From Chloroflexota bacterium (GTDB lineage Bacteria; Chloroflexota; Anaerolineae; Promineifilales; Promineifilaceae): DNA of 50,162 nucleotides. The stretch spans positions 1 through 50,162 of the forward strand of contig JAGOMA010000038.1 in NCBI GenBank assembly GCA_017993775.1, written 5' to 3'. A program made the translations under genes and the position numbers. Under the pieces are notes generated by a model, which was not told the DNA's origin, did no database searches, and worked only from the letters and a program-made list of their open reading frames with translations. Positions 39,702 through 48,889 of the stretch are shown in pieces; positions within the stretch are counted from its first letter, which is position 1; every line of letters starts with the position of its first letter.

Positions 39702-41351
39702 TCAACGCGTGGTCAGTGGCAGGTAAACCCACTGCGACGGCACAAAGACCACCGCACCCGCTTCATACGCCCCGGCGTCGCACTGCCCGTCCACGCGGAA
39801 GAAGCCACGCTGGTCAGTAGCCGGGCAGGGGGTGTTCAGACCCCCGCCAATGGCCGGGCTGCCCGCCAGCAGCGGAATGGTCAGCGTCGGCCCGCCGTTG
39901 GCGGACAGAGCGCCAAGTTGGGGATTGACGGCCGTTTGCCCGCCAAAACATTCGTAATCGTTCCAGTTACCGGTCGTTTTCTGGGGATACTGGATGCTGC
40001 CGCCGCCGTTGCTCAGTTCCACCGTGCAGTTTTGCTGGATGCTCCACGGGTTGCCCCCCGTGTTATGGGCGACGATACTGTTCGTCACCGTCGCCGGTCC
40101 GGCCATCGCCCCGCCGACAAACCCGGCCATGTTGCCGACAACGGTGCTGTTGACGATGGTCGTCTGGCTGCTGGTCCGAATCGCGCCGCCGAAACCGCGC
40201 CGCCAGTCGTCGGCGGCCAGGTCGTCGCTGTGGGCGTGAACCGCCTGATTGCCGGTAAACGTGCTGTTGACAATTGTCACCGGCGCATCCAACAGCCACA
40301 AGGCGCCGCCCTGGCTGGCCGCATCCAACGGTTCGGCCGCCGCCCGGTTAGCAACAAACAGGCTGCGCGTGATGGTCAAGGAGCCGGATCCCAGGGCGCT
40401 CTGGTGGTAAATCGCGCCGCCCTGCCCACGGTTGGTGGAGGCGTTGCCGTCGAAGGTACTCTGGTCAATGGCCGTCGTCCCCGTTCCCTCGGGGAAGCTG
40501 AAAATCGCGCCGCCCAACTGGTTGGTGCTGTTCTGGCGGAATGTGCAAGCCTGGAGGCGTACCTGACCGCTAAGCGCCTTTGTGCCATCCATGTAAATCG
40601 CGCCGCCGCCCCCGCCGCCGGCGGTATTCTGGGCGCTGTTGCCGGTAAAGGTGACATCCGCGGCCCACAAATTACTGTGCAGCAGGTGGATGGCCCCGCC
40701 ATTGCCCGCCGTGTTGCCGCTGAACGTCGTGTCGCTTACCGCTGCCAACGAACCGCCGGAGAGGTAAATCGCGCCGCCGCCGTTGCCGCCGCCGGGGAGG
40801 GCCGAGGCAGTGGCCGTGTTGTGACTGAACGTACTGCCGCTGATACTCACCACCACGCCGTCATCGTTGGCGCCCCAGCCGTTGGTGGCGATGGCCCCAC
40901 CGTTGGCGGCGACGTTGTCCTGAAACAGGCAGTCCTCAATGGTGAGCGTGCTCAGGCGTTCGGTGTAGATGGCGCCACCGTTGCCGGTTGTGTAGCCGTC
41001 CACCAGCTGTAAACCGCGTACTATGAAAGTCGCGCCATTTTGCACGCTGAACAGGCGAGTCGCCATGCCGCCGCTGAGGGTTATCAGGCCGCCGCCGTCT
41101 ATCGTGGTGTCGGTCGTGATGGTCTGCACGGCCGTCGGGGTGATGATGTGCGGCGCGGGGCCGCAGTTGAACGTGACCGTGCCGCCACCACTGAGGGCGG
41201 TCGTCAGCGCGGCGGCGGTGCAGCTTGCAGGTGTCCCATTGCCGACAACCCCGGCTGCCTGTAACGGCCGTGCGCCGACCAGGATCCATCCCCAGGTAAT
41301 CAGCCCTATTAACCCTGCCCGCAGCGTCATTTGTTTGTTGGCCATCGTCAT
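39702..41351 (-). CDS. secreted right-handed beta-helix surface protein
   Basis: A 549-residue protein with an export signal (about residues 8-32, ending RPLQAAG) and a body of repeated strands with GNGGAI, GNTAGNGGAIHL, GGGGGAIYM and GGAIRTSS, the pattern of polymorphic/choice-of-anchor Q beta-helix proteins. The N-terminal VVGNGTPASCTAAALTTALS is the usual cap of this family. A C-terminal module with DQRGFFRVDGQCDAGAYEAG ends in VYLPLTTR. The tail YLP is shared with the next, divergent gene and could be a sorting or anchoring tag. It probably acts as a surface adhesin or structural protein; no catalytic residues are visible. Confidence 0.85.
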   Translation of the reverse strand: MTMANKQMTLRAGLIGLITWGWILVGARPLQAAGVVGNGTPASCTAAALTTALSGGGTVTFNCGPAPHIITPTAVQTITTDTTIDGGGLITLSGGMATRLFSVQNGATFIVRGLQLVDGYTTGNGGAIYTERLSTLTIEDCLFQDNVAANGGAIATNGWGANDDGVVVSISGSTFSHNTATASALPGGGNGGGAIYLSGGSLAAVSDTTFSGNTAGNGGAIHLLHSNLWAADVTFTGNSAQNTAGGGGGGAIYMDGTKALSGQVRLQACTFRQNSTNQLGGAIFSFPEGTGTTAIDQSTFDGNASTNRGQGGAIYHQSALGSGSLTITRSLFVANRAAAEPLDAASQGGALWLLDAPVTIVNSTFTGNQAVHAHSDDLAADDWRRGFGGAIRTSSQTTIVNSTVVGNMAGFVGGAMAGPATVTNSIVAHNTGGNPWSIQQNCTVELSNGGGSIQYPQKTTGNWNDYECFGGQTAVNPQLGALSANGGPTLTIPLLAGSPAIGGGLNTPCPATDQRGFFRVDGQCDAGAYEAGAVVFVPSQWVYLPLTTR

Positions 41352-41518
41352 TGACTGCCTACCTTTTGTTGCATGAACGGCCGTTTGTCTGAAACGGCTT
41401 TGTTGTCCATTATATAAGGAAGAGCCGCCTGATGGACAAGTGGAGAAATTGTACCCAGAAATAACCCAACTGCGGCGGCCTTCTCGTCCCGACCGCTAAC
41501 GGCCGTTACAATCTACCC

Positions 41519-42880
41519 ATGGCTATCTTTGGCGTGGAAGCGAATGGTCGGTGCGCAGGTAATTTCTTGCGCTACGTGGAAGTCACCTGGCTTGTCATCC
41601 GCCTCAACCACGAGCGGCTGTTAGCATTCAGCACCCTTTTTGGCCTGGCTGCAGCCTGCCTATTTGCTCTTGCCGGCCCAGGGGTCATGCTCTCTCCGGC
41701 GGCGGGGGCAACGGCCGTTAGCCAACCCGCTGCCGCGCACTGTCCGCCGCTCCCCCCGTCGACCGGACCCACCATCACCGTGACCACCGAAACCGACCTG
41801 CGCTATCAGGCGCAGCACGCTGCCCCAGGCGCCACCGTCCTCGTCGCTCCTGGAACCTACAACCTGCAAGACGCCGTCTATGTCACTGTGAACAACCTGA
41901 CCATTCGCGGGGCCACCGGCCACCGGGGCGACGTCATCCTCGACGGCGGCGGGATGCTCACCTGGACCCATACCCACATCATCGCCATCTTCGCCGACGA
42001 TGTCACCATCGCCGACCTCACCCTGCGCAACGGCGATGAACATGGCGTCTCCGTCAACGGCACCGACCGTCCCAGCCTCTACAACCTGCACATCCTGGAT
42101 ACCGGTTACCAACTGGTCAAAGTTAACCCCGTCGGCGATGGCAGCGAGGATGGCCTGCTCGCCTGCTCCCGCCTGGAATACACCACCACCTCCCCCGAAG
42201 ATTACACCAACGGCATCAGCGCCCACAATGCCCACCGCTGGACGGTACGCGACAACGAGTGGCGGCGTATCCGCACCCCCAATCAGGTTCCCGCCCCCGC
42301 CATCCTCTTTTGGTCAGGCTCGTCCGATACCATCGTCGAGCGCAACCTGCTCGTCGACTGTTATCAGGGTATTGCCTTCGGCAACGCCAGCCACGACGCC
42401 GGCGACCACAAAGGGGGCATTGTGCGCAACAACATGATTTATGCCAGTTTGCCTCACGATTCGGTCATTGAAATGGTCCACGCCAGCGGCTGGCTGGTAG
42501 CCCACAACACCGCCCTGCTGCTGAACCCCGATGGCGGTCTGACCTGGGGCATGGAAGCGCGCTTCAGCGACAGCAGTGGCACGTTTGCCTACAACCTGAC
42601 CAACATGGACATCTGGCTGGATCGGGATGGCGCCCAGGGCAGCGGCGTGGGTAATGTGACCGATGCCCTAAGTGACTGGTTTGTGGCGGCGGCAGATTTG
42701 CATCTGGCAGCGGGGGCAACGGCCGTTATCGACCAGGCAGCCCCTCTCGCCGCCGTGCCCGACGATTACGACGGCTTTCCACGACCCTACGGCCCGGCCC
42801 CAGACATCGGCGCGGATGAATATGTCCCGCCCTTTACGCCCAGCCATTTCCTCTATTTGCCCTGGACATCGTCAAGGTGA
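41519..42880 (+). CDS. secreted beta-helix (pectate-lyase-like) surface protein
   Basis: A 453-residue protein on the plus strand, divergent from the preceding gene. It has an export signal at about residues 36-58 (STLFGLAAACLFALAGPG) and then a parallel beta-helix with the usual N-terminal pattern (APGATVLVAPGTYNLQDAVY), VTIADLTLRNGDEHGVSV, and late GADEY. The C-terminus ends FLYLPWTSSR, resembling the tail of the neighbouring protein. The start is uncertain because the signal lies far from the first ATG; GTG 41576 is an alternative. It may be a polysaccharide-binding or lyase-like protein, but no catalytic site is evident. Confidence 0.85.
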   Translation: MAIFGVEANGRCAGNFLRYVEVTWLVIRLNHERLLAFSTLFGLAAACLFALAGPGVMLSPAAGATAVSQPAAAHCPPLPPSTGPTITVTTETDLRYQAQHAAPGATVLVAPGTYNLQDAVYVTVNNLTIRGATGHRGDVILDGGGMLTWTHTHIIAIFADDVTIADLTLRNGDEHGVSVNGTDRPSLYNLHILDTGYQLVKVNPVGDGSEDGLLACSRLEYTTTSPEDYTNGISAHNAHRWTVRDNEWRRIRTPNQVPAPAILFWSGSSDTIVERNLLVDCYQGIAFGNASHDAGDHKGGIVRNNMIYASLPHDSVIEMVHASGWLVAHNTALLLNPDGGLTWGMEARFSDSSGTFAYNLTNMDIWLDRDGAQGSGVGNVTDALSDWFVAAADLHLAAGATAVIDQAAPLAAVPDDYDGFPRPYGPAPDIGADEYVPPFTPSHFLYLPWTSSR

Positions 42881-43228
42881 GGAAGTTGTCCCAGCGATGG
42901 CTTTGGATATGGCGCCTCTCTGTCAGCTTGGTAACCGGCTGTCAGGTAAACGCTCCGGGATACTCGCCGGATACAGTTGGGGATGCTTTTCATGTGCCGC
43001 CAACAGAAACGGCCGTTCACCCCAGCGGCCACGCCTGCCGGGCAGGCGGCTTTTTTGCGCGACGTGCTGGCGCTGGTTCAGGCTGCGCCGCAGGGTAGGG
43101 GGGTGTATTACTGGGCGCCGGAAGCGGTGGCGGCCCCCGGCTTTGGCTCGTTCTGGGAGAACGTGGCCCTTTTCGATTTCAATGGCCAGGCTTTGCCCGC
43201 ACTATCGGTTTTGGCTGAACGGCCGTAA
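42877..43228 (+). pseudogene. remnant of a GH53 endo-galactanase lipoprotein gene
   Basis: Two short frames form one relic. The first starts at GTG 42877, overlapping the previous stop, and gives a lipoprotein-like start (MRKLSQRWLWIWRLSVSLVT, then GC). The second, in another frame to 43228, reads TPAGQAAFLRDVLALVQAAP, GVYYWAPEAVAAPGFGSFWE and NVALFDFNGQALPALSVL, the C-terminus of GH53 arabinogalactan endo-1,4-galactanases. About 270 central codons including the catalytic part are missing and the frames do not match, so the gene is dead. It followed the beta-helix gene in an operon. Confidence 0.7.
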
Positions 43229-43260
43229 GCTGCCTGCAGACAACGCCCGCTGCAGTCGTC

Positions 43261-43461
43261 GTTAAGCTGCCCAATCCCAGATCGGTATAGCTCACAATCG
43301 TGGGGCTGCCTCGCTCCCGGATAACAGCAAGCATCTCTAGCGGGTAACTGGCCGGGAAAATCTGGCCGACGTTCGGCCGGCCTGACGGCAAACAAGAACT
43401 GTAACATGGCGTGAAGATCGTCTGGCCCAGCATATAAACGATTGGTTGGCGTGGTCATCAT
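43261..43461 (-). pseudogene. GNAT-like acetyltransferase remnant
   Basis: From ATG 43461, overlapping the stop of the nucleotidyltransferase gene, the frame reads TPTNRLYAGPDDLHAMLQFL, FAVRPAERRPDFPG, which resembles the N-terminus of a family of GNAT-type proteins common in Chloroflexota. The pattern YPLEMLAVIRERG continues in another frame, and no acetyl-CoA-binding core follows. I read it as a frame-shifted, truncated gene; confidence is moderate. Confidence 0.4.
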
Positions 43462-44258
43462 TTACACGAATCCATCAACCCGGCCTGGCGCAGGTCGTTC
43501 AGCGTGGCCTGGAAAAGGACAACGGCCGTTGCCTGTTTGTCGGCCAACTCCGCTAAACTGCCGCAGAAAAGCAGCGATTCTACCTGCCGGCGCACCTCCG
43601 GCGGCAAATCCCGGTCCAGATAGCGCAGGCCGAAATCGTACCGGTCGGGACAGTAGCGCATCCGCAGCAGCTCTACCAGCGAGCGCACTGTGACCGCATG
43701 GTAGGTGCTGATGGCGTCGGCCGCGTCTTGCCGCCAGATCGCTTTGTCGACAAAGATGTGGAACAGATCGAAGCGGGCGACTAAATGGACCAGACGCGCC
43801 CGCAGCGCCGCTTCGTGGGCAGGGCGGTCCAAGGGTGTGGGCTGCACCAGGCCGCCATCGTCAAAGAGAACAAGCTGACGGCCGTGCCGTTCCGGCTCCA
43901 GAAAGCGGTTGGCCGGGGAACTGCTCATTTTCAGGACAGCTAAATCCACCAGCAGCCAGGGTGGCGCGTCTTGCAGGCGATAGAAGATTTGCGAGTGCCC
44001 ATGCCAGGTGGGTTCAGGGATGCGATACTGCTGGTCGACGGGTGATAGGGCGTTGAGGGCGGCGGTAACGGCCGTAATAACCGCTTCTACCGCCTCATCG
44101 TCTACCAGAGCCTGGGAGTCCACGTCAGAATAGCGGTCGGTGCGCCCGGTGGCGTCACTGCCGCCCAGCCAGGCGGCATGAACGGCAGGGGAAGCGCGTA
44201 ACACCTGATGCAAGGTGTCAATGATTTGTTGCCGGGTGAGGGTGGCGGTGGTTGTCAT
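43458..44258 (-). CDS. nucleotidyltransferase-fold protein (MNT/aminoglycoside type)
   Basis: A 266-residue cytoplasmic protein from ATG 44258. The nucleotidyltransferase motif is AWLGGSDATGRTDRYSDVDS (GS...D.D), with a further acidic residue in LVDLAVLKM, and a helical C-terminal domain follows (LVHLVARFDLFHIFVDKAIW). This is the streptomycin-adenylyltransferase/minimal nucleotidyltransferase group, which transfers AMP to small molecules or proteins. The following gene (GNAT remnant) overlaps its stop codon. Whether it acts on an antibiotic or on a partner cannot be said. Confidence 0.85.
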   Translation of the reverse strand: MTTTATLTRQQIIDTLHQVLRASPAVHAAWLGGSDATGRTDRYSDVDSQALVDDEAVEAVITAVTAALNALSPVDQQYRIPEPTWHGHSQIFYRLQDAPPWLLVDLAVLKMSSSPANRFLEPERHGRQLVLFDDGGLVQPTPLDRPAHEAALRARLVHLVARFDLFHIFVDKAIWRQDAADAISTYHAVTVRSLVELLRMRYCPDRYDFGLRYLDRDLPPEVRRQVESLLFCGSLAELADKQATAVVLFQATLNDLRQAGLMDSCK

Positions 44259-44470
44259 GGGGCAGATGGTAGCAAAATACGGCAAAGCGACAAGAGATGG
44301 CGAGCGACCGCCACCAGCCTTCCCGCACGGTCATCGCCTGGAAGGGGTTCGGAGACGGCCGTTCCCCACCATCTCCGAACGCTGCTCGCAATCACAACGT
44401 GCCTGCGCAAAATAGATGAGATTGGCCGCAACCGGGGTAAAATTCAACGTAAACAGGAGGTATATTGCCC

Positions 44471-44776
44471 ATGGCCCAAGAAAAAAGCTACACACCCGTC
44501 GCTTCTTATGACCAACTCAAAGAGGCCGAAGCGGCCATTAACAACGCGACCACCGTTGACGACATCCGCGAAGCGACTCGCCAGCACGGCAGCAAGGTAG
44601 GCTACAAGGCATTCTGCTACCTGCTTACCGGCAAGATGACGCCGGAGGGCATGAAACCGGAGGAAGCAGCGGCGTCAGCGGCGGCTTTGGAAGCCGAGGG
44701 GCAGGACGAGGCCGCGCAGGAAATCTACCGACGCATCCAGACTGAACACCCTGGCCACAGGCCGCCAAATGAGTAG
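44471..44776 (+). CDS. hypothetical 101-aa helical protein
   Basis: A cytoplasmic helical protein from ATG 44471, preceded by a strong AGGAGGT 10 bases upstream. The sequence has two Ala/Glu-rich helical parts (YDQLKEAEAAINNATTVDDI, EEAAASAAALEAEGQDEAAQ) around HGSKVGYKAFCYLLTGKMTP. No family recognised. The sequence after it (44777-45357) has no gene. Confidence 0.75.
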   Translation: MAQEKSYTPVASYDQLKEAEAAINNATTVDDIREATRQHGSKVGYKAFCYLLTGKMTPEGMKPEEAAASAAALEAEGQDEAAQEIYRRIQTEHPGHRPPNE

Positions 44777-45357
44777 TAGAAGAATTGACCCCACCTGGAT
44801 TGTGCCGGTCATGATTCACCCCACTGACGACACGTTGTGTCGATGCACAGACGATCAATGTCGGCCTGTGTATTGTATCCAAAATAGTGCGCATGAAGAC
44901 CGTGAGAGGCATGTTCTTAGTTGTAGGCAATAATGGTTATCTGCACACCCGCCAAATAGCGCTGATATGTACGGTTGGTTACAGGGGGAAATCAGGCTGA
45001 AATTGTCGGGCAAGCGGCTGTTTGGCGGGCCAAATATAGTTGGGAAACGGCCCAGTTTGCGAGCATCCATCGAGGCAGAAAACGGCCGTTGCCTTGGCAC
45101 AACCAGGAGCTGGTGATAACCGTCTGGCAAAGTAACGGCGCCGTAATCTCCCCTCAGCGCCGTAGATAGACAGGTTTATTTGCGGCAATGAAAACCGCGC
45201 GCCAAGTTAGATTATTTATAAGTCAATGGGTGTGCCGTCGGGGACTATCAGTTTCTGGATAACGGATGATGGATGCAGATTAAACTGCATTGCAAGCGTT
45301 TCGGCACAGGTTAGGAAATCGTCCAATTTTAGGCTATAATTAGACGAAAGGTGACGC
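44777..45357. other. 581-base gap without a recognised gene
   Basis: Both strands carry only short frames without ribosome binding sites or family patterns. One octamer ACGGCCGT lies at 45081-45088. The last 60 bases are the AT-rich promoter side of the Fic gene (AAAGGTG before its ATG at 45358). Confidence 0.5.
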
Positions 45358-46389
45358 ATGTTTCAACCCCAGTACCAGATTTCGCCCCAACTACTCAACA
45401 GTCTGAAGCAGATCGCCATCCTGGTTCACGATCTGAACAAACGAGCCTGGTCCCAGGTGATTATGGCAGAACTACAGGCCGAAGCGGCGGCCGTTTCTGC
45501 CTACGCCTCCACCAGCATTGAAGGGAATCCTCTGCCGCTCACCGAAGTGCGACGTCTTCTGCGGCAGCAGCCAGACCAGGCGCGGCAAAGCGAACTGGAG
45601 GTGCTGAATTATAATCGGGCGTTGGTGACGTTGAGTGGCGATTGGCAACGGCCGTTGACCTGTGACCTGCTGCTGCACATCCACGCCCAGGTGATGGAAG
45701 GGCTGCTGCCGCCGCATCAGAACGGCCGTTTTCGCCAGGAGCCGGTCGTCATCCACAATCCACGCACGCGGGAGGCTGTTTACCTGCCCCCCGATCATGG
45801 CGACGTGCCCGCGCTGGTAGATGATTTGCTCGCCTTTGTGCGAATGCACCAGGAGCAGTTGGACGCGGTGATACTGGCCGGGCTGCTGCATAAGCAGCTG
45901 GTTATCATTCACCCGTTTATAGATGGAAACGGCCGTGCCACGCGCCTGACCACCAAACTTCTGCTGGCGGGATTAGGGGTCAATACCTTCAACCTCTTTA
46001 GCTTCGAAACCTATTACCAGCGTAATGTGACCCGTTACTTCCAACAAGTAGGCGTTTTGGGCAACTATTATGACATCGTAGACAGCCTGGATTTCACCCC
46101 CTGGCTGGAATACTTTGCCGCCGGCATTCTGGACGAATTGTGGCGCGTCGAAAAAGAGATGGCGCAGCGCCAGGCGACGCCGGAGACCAGCTTGCAGCCT
46201 TATCACCAGATGATTCTGGATTACATTGACGCCCACGGTTTTATTACCGACAAAGCGTACGCCGCGCGCACCGAGCGGGCTAAAGCGACGCGCTCATTAG
46301 ATTTCAACAAACTCATTGCTCTGGGACTGATTGTGCGTCAGGGTCAGGGACGCGCCACCCATTACCGGCGAGCGCAGGATACGCCGTAG
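45358..46389 (+). CDS. Fic-family protein (AMP-transferase)
   Basis: A 343-residue protein with the Fic motif HPFIDGNGRATR (185-196) including catalytic His185 and the N-terminal inhibitory helix motif STSIEG (about 51-56, Glu55) that blocks ATP in class II enzymes. A C-terminal winged-helix segment (YHQMILDYIDAHGFITDKAY) follows. Such proteins usually add AMP to a protein target, often as toxin or housekeeping modifiers; the target is unknown. The complete inhibitory motif suggests a self-inhibited enzyme that does not need a separate antitoxin. No antitoxin gene is adjacent. Confidence 0.92.
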   Translation: MFQPQYQISPQLLNSLKQIAILVHDLNKRAWSQVIMAELQAEAAAVSAYASTSIEGNPLPLTEVRRLLRQQPDQARQSELEVLNYNRALVTLSGDWQRPLTCDLLLHIHAQVMEGLLPPHQNGRFRQEPVVIHNPRTREAVYLPPDHGDVPALVDDLLAFVRMHQEQLDAVILAGLLHKQLVIIHPFIDGNGRATRLTTKLLLAGLGVNTFNLFSFETYYQRNVTRYFQQVGVLGNYYDIVDSLDFTPWLEYFAAGILDELWRVEKEMAQRQATPETSLQPYHQMILDYIDAHGFITDKAYAARTERAKATRSLDFNKLIALGLIVRQGQGRATHYRRAQDTP

Positions 46390-46611
46390 CCGTCGATGGT
46401 CGGCTGGTAGGATAAGTGGTGGTCGTCCCTGGTCACGGCTTCCAGGAGACAGCAACCTCCCTAGAAGGCGTCCTCCGCCACACCATCAGCGAAAACGGCC
46501 GTTGCGAAGTGCCCAGCCGCCGCCGCCAAGAAAGGAAAAAGATCCGAGAAGGATGACGGACACGATGACGCTTTATTAAACACTGTGGGATAAACAAGCC
46601 ATGGAGGGCAG

Positions 46612-48015
46612 ATGACGGCAGACATTATCCAGGTTGATTACGAAGAATTGGCCATGGCGGCGCAACGGTTTCAGCGGCAGCAGGTTGATATCGAGGCGTT
46701 GCAGCAAACTGTAGCTGGCTTTTTGCGTGCACTGGAAAGCGGCGGCTGGCAGGGAAGAGGGTCCAAAGCCTTCTTTGTGGAGATGAATGAGACTGTGTTG
46801 CCGGGAATCGGCCGTCTGGCTGAAAGCCTGGGTGAAGCCAGCGCCACCATCCAAAAGATCAGCGACCTCTTTTCCGCCGCCGAAGAGGAAGCCGCCGCGC
46901 AAATCGATGCCGGGGATGGCGCGCTGCTGCCGCCCGCTAACGGCGGCTCCGCTACAGGAAACAATTTTGATCTCCCTGCTTTATTCTTTCAATCGAACCG
47001 GCTTTTCCTGGATATTCTGCTGGCCATGTCCGAGAACCGCGGTGTGACCAGGGAGCTGTTCAAAGAATTCGGGCGCTTCCTAAACGAGCTGACCGGGCAG
47101 CGCGGACATGTCGGACTGATGGACGACGTCTACCGCACCTTTTTTGTGAAGCACATTCCCTTCCTCGATAACCTGGGTTTTCTGGATGGCCTCGATAAAT
47201 TTTTAGGTAGCCGGTGGTTCGAAGGCGGGTTGGTGGGGGTTGATGCGACGTTCGGCTTTTTCGAGGATTTGCAGCAAGGAACCTATGGCAATGATTATCT
47301 GAAAGCCGGAGGCGTCAACACGATAGACTCTTTGATTCAGCTTGCCATTTCCAAAGCACATCCTTATGCCATGGTGGCCCTGCTCGTGAACAGCGCTGTA
47401 CAGGTCGGGGGAAATATGGAGGTTGGCATTCGCAGAACCCTGGCCGATCTGTTTGCCGTTGATGCCGAAATGGGCGCAATGCTGCGTCATGACGCCGACC
47501 AAATGGACGCAGCGTTAAACAAGATGGACCTGGGCAATATTACCAAAGAATTCAGCGAAGTCGTTTACGAAACGGGCGCTCGACGCCTGGGTATCTTATC
47601 AGAATTAAGCCGCGTCAGCGGCAATGGAATGCTGGCCCTGGCGCAGGACCCATCCTTTCACACGCTGTCCCGCGTCGGCAGTTCGCTAGCCCAGGCCGTA
47701 GACGGGCACGGGGCGGACCTTTTCTACATGACAAATCCAATGCTGGCTTTTCTGCCTTCCGGTTCAGGCAACGACTGGCAAAATCTTTTTGATGTAGGCA
47801 AGGCGTCAGCCAATGTTCTGGATGGTTTGGCCGATTGGGGTATTGCCTCAGCTGCTTCCAACGCCCATATGGGCGTCAATAGCCTGGCGCAGTGGGCCAA
47901 TTCATCGCCCTTTGTCCCTGACGCCCTGAAATCGGCGGTCACCGAAGGAGCCAAAGACATGGTCCGGGCGCAGCAAAAACAGGCTGACTGGCTTATTGGG
48001 CTAATCGACTTTTAG
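46612..48015 (+). CDS. WXG100-domain protein with long C-terminal region
   Basis: A 467-residue protein with GGAGGG before ATG 46612. Residues 1-100 form an ESAT-6-like WXG100 domain (two helices around GGWQGRGS, Trp46/Gly48; then FFVEMNETVLPGIGRLAESL). The rest (about 120-467) is mostly helical with no catalytic pattern I recognise (FFVKHIPFLDNLGFLDGLDK, NTIDSLIQLAISKAHPYAMV). WXG100 proteins are substrates of type VII-like secretion; a WXG100 domain with a long C-terminus is typical of exported effectors or toxins. It is followed after 11 bases by a partner gene. It contains no ACGGCCGT octamer, unlike most genes here. Confidence 0.75.
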   Translation: MTADIIQVDYEELAMAAQRFQRQQVDIEALQQTVAGFLRALESGGWQGRGSKAFFVEMNETVLPGIGRLAESLGEASATIQKISDLFSAAEEEAAAQIDAGDGALLPPANGGSATGNNFDLPALFFQSNRLFLDILLAMSENRGVTRELFKEFGRFLNELTGQRGHVGLMDDVYRTFFVKHIPFLDNLGFLDGLDKFLGSRWFEGGLVGVDATFGFFEDLQQGTYGNDYLKAGGVNTIDSLIQLAISKAHPYAMVALLVNSAVQVGGNMEVGIRRTLADLFAVDAEMGAMLRHDADQMDAALNKMDLGNITKEFSEVVYETGARRLGILSELSRVSGNGMLALAQDPSFHTLSRVGSSLAQAVDGHGADLFYMTNPMLAFLPSGSGNDWQNLFDVGKASANVLDGLADWGIASAASNAHMGVNSLAQWANSSPFVPDALKSAVTEGAKDMVRAQQKQADWLIGLIDF

Positions 48016-48026
48016 AGGAACTTACA

Positions 48027-48866
48027 ATGATGACAGAAAATAGCATGTCAATCCAGCTTGGCCGCGAGGAACTGGTCAGTTTGCTGAATTTATTGGGCTT
48101 CAAAGGAATGCTGGGTTTGGGCAAAGATTATCTGGCCGATTTTTCCGAAGATGCCCAACGGCAAATCTTACGGGCCGGGGCCAATGCGCTGCGGGCCAAA
48201 GGCTGGCTGCGCGAAGAAGTGGAAGACGGCCAGATTCGCCTGCGTGTGGACAGCACAGTCCTGGCCTTGTTGGGCGTCTGTCTATCCGCCGACCGCCTGT
48301 TGTATATCAGCCATTGGCGGGCAGATGCGCCGCCGCGCACCTGGTATGTCCATTTAGGTCCCAGTATGACGGTGATTCACCGGACGACGATGCCGGGGGT
48401 GCATGAAATGTGGGCGACGGTGGTCCCGGCCGAAGCGCTGGCCGAGATTAGCGCGCTTTTGCAGTTGGATGAGGTCACATTGCCGGAAGGGCTGAAGCTG
48501 ATTTTGAGCGATGTGGCGTTGGCAGAGGTGATGGAATTGGCCGGCGGGGATGGGCGGGAAACGGCCGTGGCCAACCTGCTGGCTAAGGCGGGTGTTACGG
48601 GGATGGCAGGAGAGGCGTGGGTAACGGCCGTGAGGAATGTTCGGGCCAACAGCATGGTGTCTTTGCTAGAAACCCTTAACGGCGCTGAGGGCCTTGTGTC
48701 TGCGCCAGTAAGATCGGTTTCGTTTTTACGATCGGCTCAAGATTTATGGTTGGTGGAAACGGCCGTGGGGGATGCATCACAGCTTTCTTTGGAACAAATA
48801 TCAATAGATCACGGGAAAATCGAATTAGGGTTGTTGTTAGGATTGCAAGTATCTGAGTCTCTCTGA
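48027..48866 (+). CDS. partner of the WXG100 protein, possibly EspG-like
   Basis: A 279-residue cytoplasmic protein with AGAGGAAC before ATG 48027. It has an N-terminal helical part (ELVSLLNLLGFKGMLGLGKD, QILRAGANALRAKGWLREEV) then a strand-rich middle (RLLYISHWRADAPPRTWYVH, MTVIHRTTMPGVHEMWATVV), two halves that resemble each other in layout. The size and layout recall EspG chaperones of type VII secretion, and the gene directly follows the WXG100 protein gene. This is inference from topology and context; an immunity protein is the main alternative. Confidence 0.55.
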   Translation: MMTENSMSIQLGREELVSLLNLLGFKGMLGLGKDYLADFSEDAQRQILRAGANALRAKGWLREEVEDGQIRLRVDSTVLALLGVCLSADRLLYISHWRADAPPRTWYVHLGPSMTVIHRTTMPGVHEMWATVVPAEALAEISALLQLDEVTLPEGLKLILSDVALAEVMELAGGDGRETAVANLLAKAGVTGMAGEAWVTAVRNVRANSMVSLLETLNGAEGLVSAPVRSVSFLRSAQDLWLVETAVGDASQLSLEQISIDHGKIELGLLLGLQVSESL

Positions 48867-48889
48867 GAAAGTCGGTCATACAAAACGAG

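Noticed and set aside
39681..41012. 443-aa plus-strand open frame rich in Ala, Val, Arg
   Set aside because: It lies entirely opposite the beta-helix gene (39702-41351) and its composition is what the GC-rich repeats of that gene give on the other strand; no family pattern or ribosome binding site.
41660..42235. 191-aa minus-strand frame opposite the plus-strand beta-helix gene
   Set aside because: Valine/glycine-rich shadow of the beta-helix coding sequence, no family pattern.
46390..46611. Coding fragment between the Fic and WXG100 genes
   Set aside because: A 222-base gap has a short frame with sense-like residues (ATSLEGVLRHTISENGR) but no start or homolog pattern; treated as noise or an old relic.
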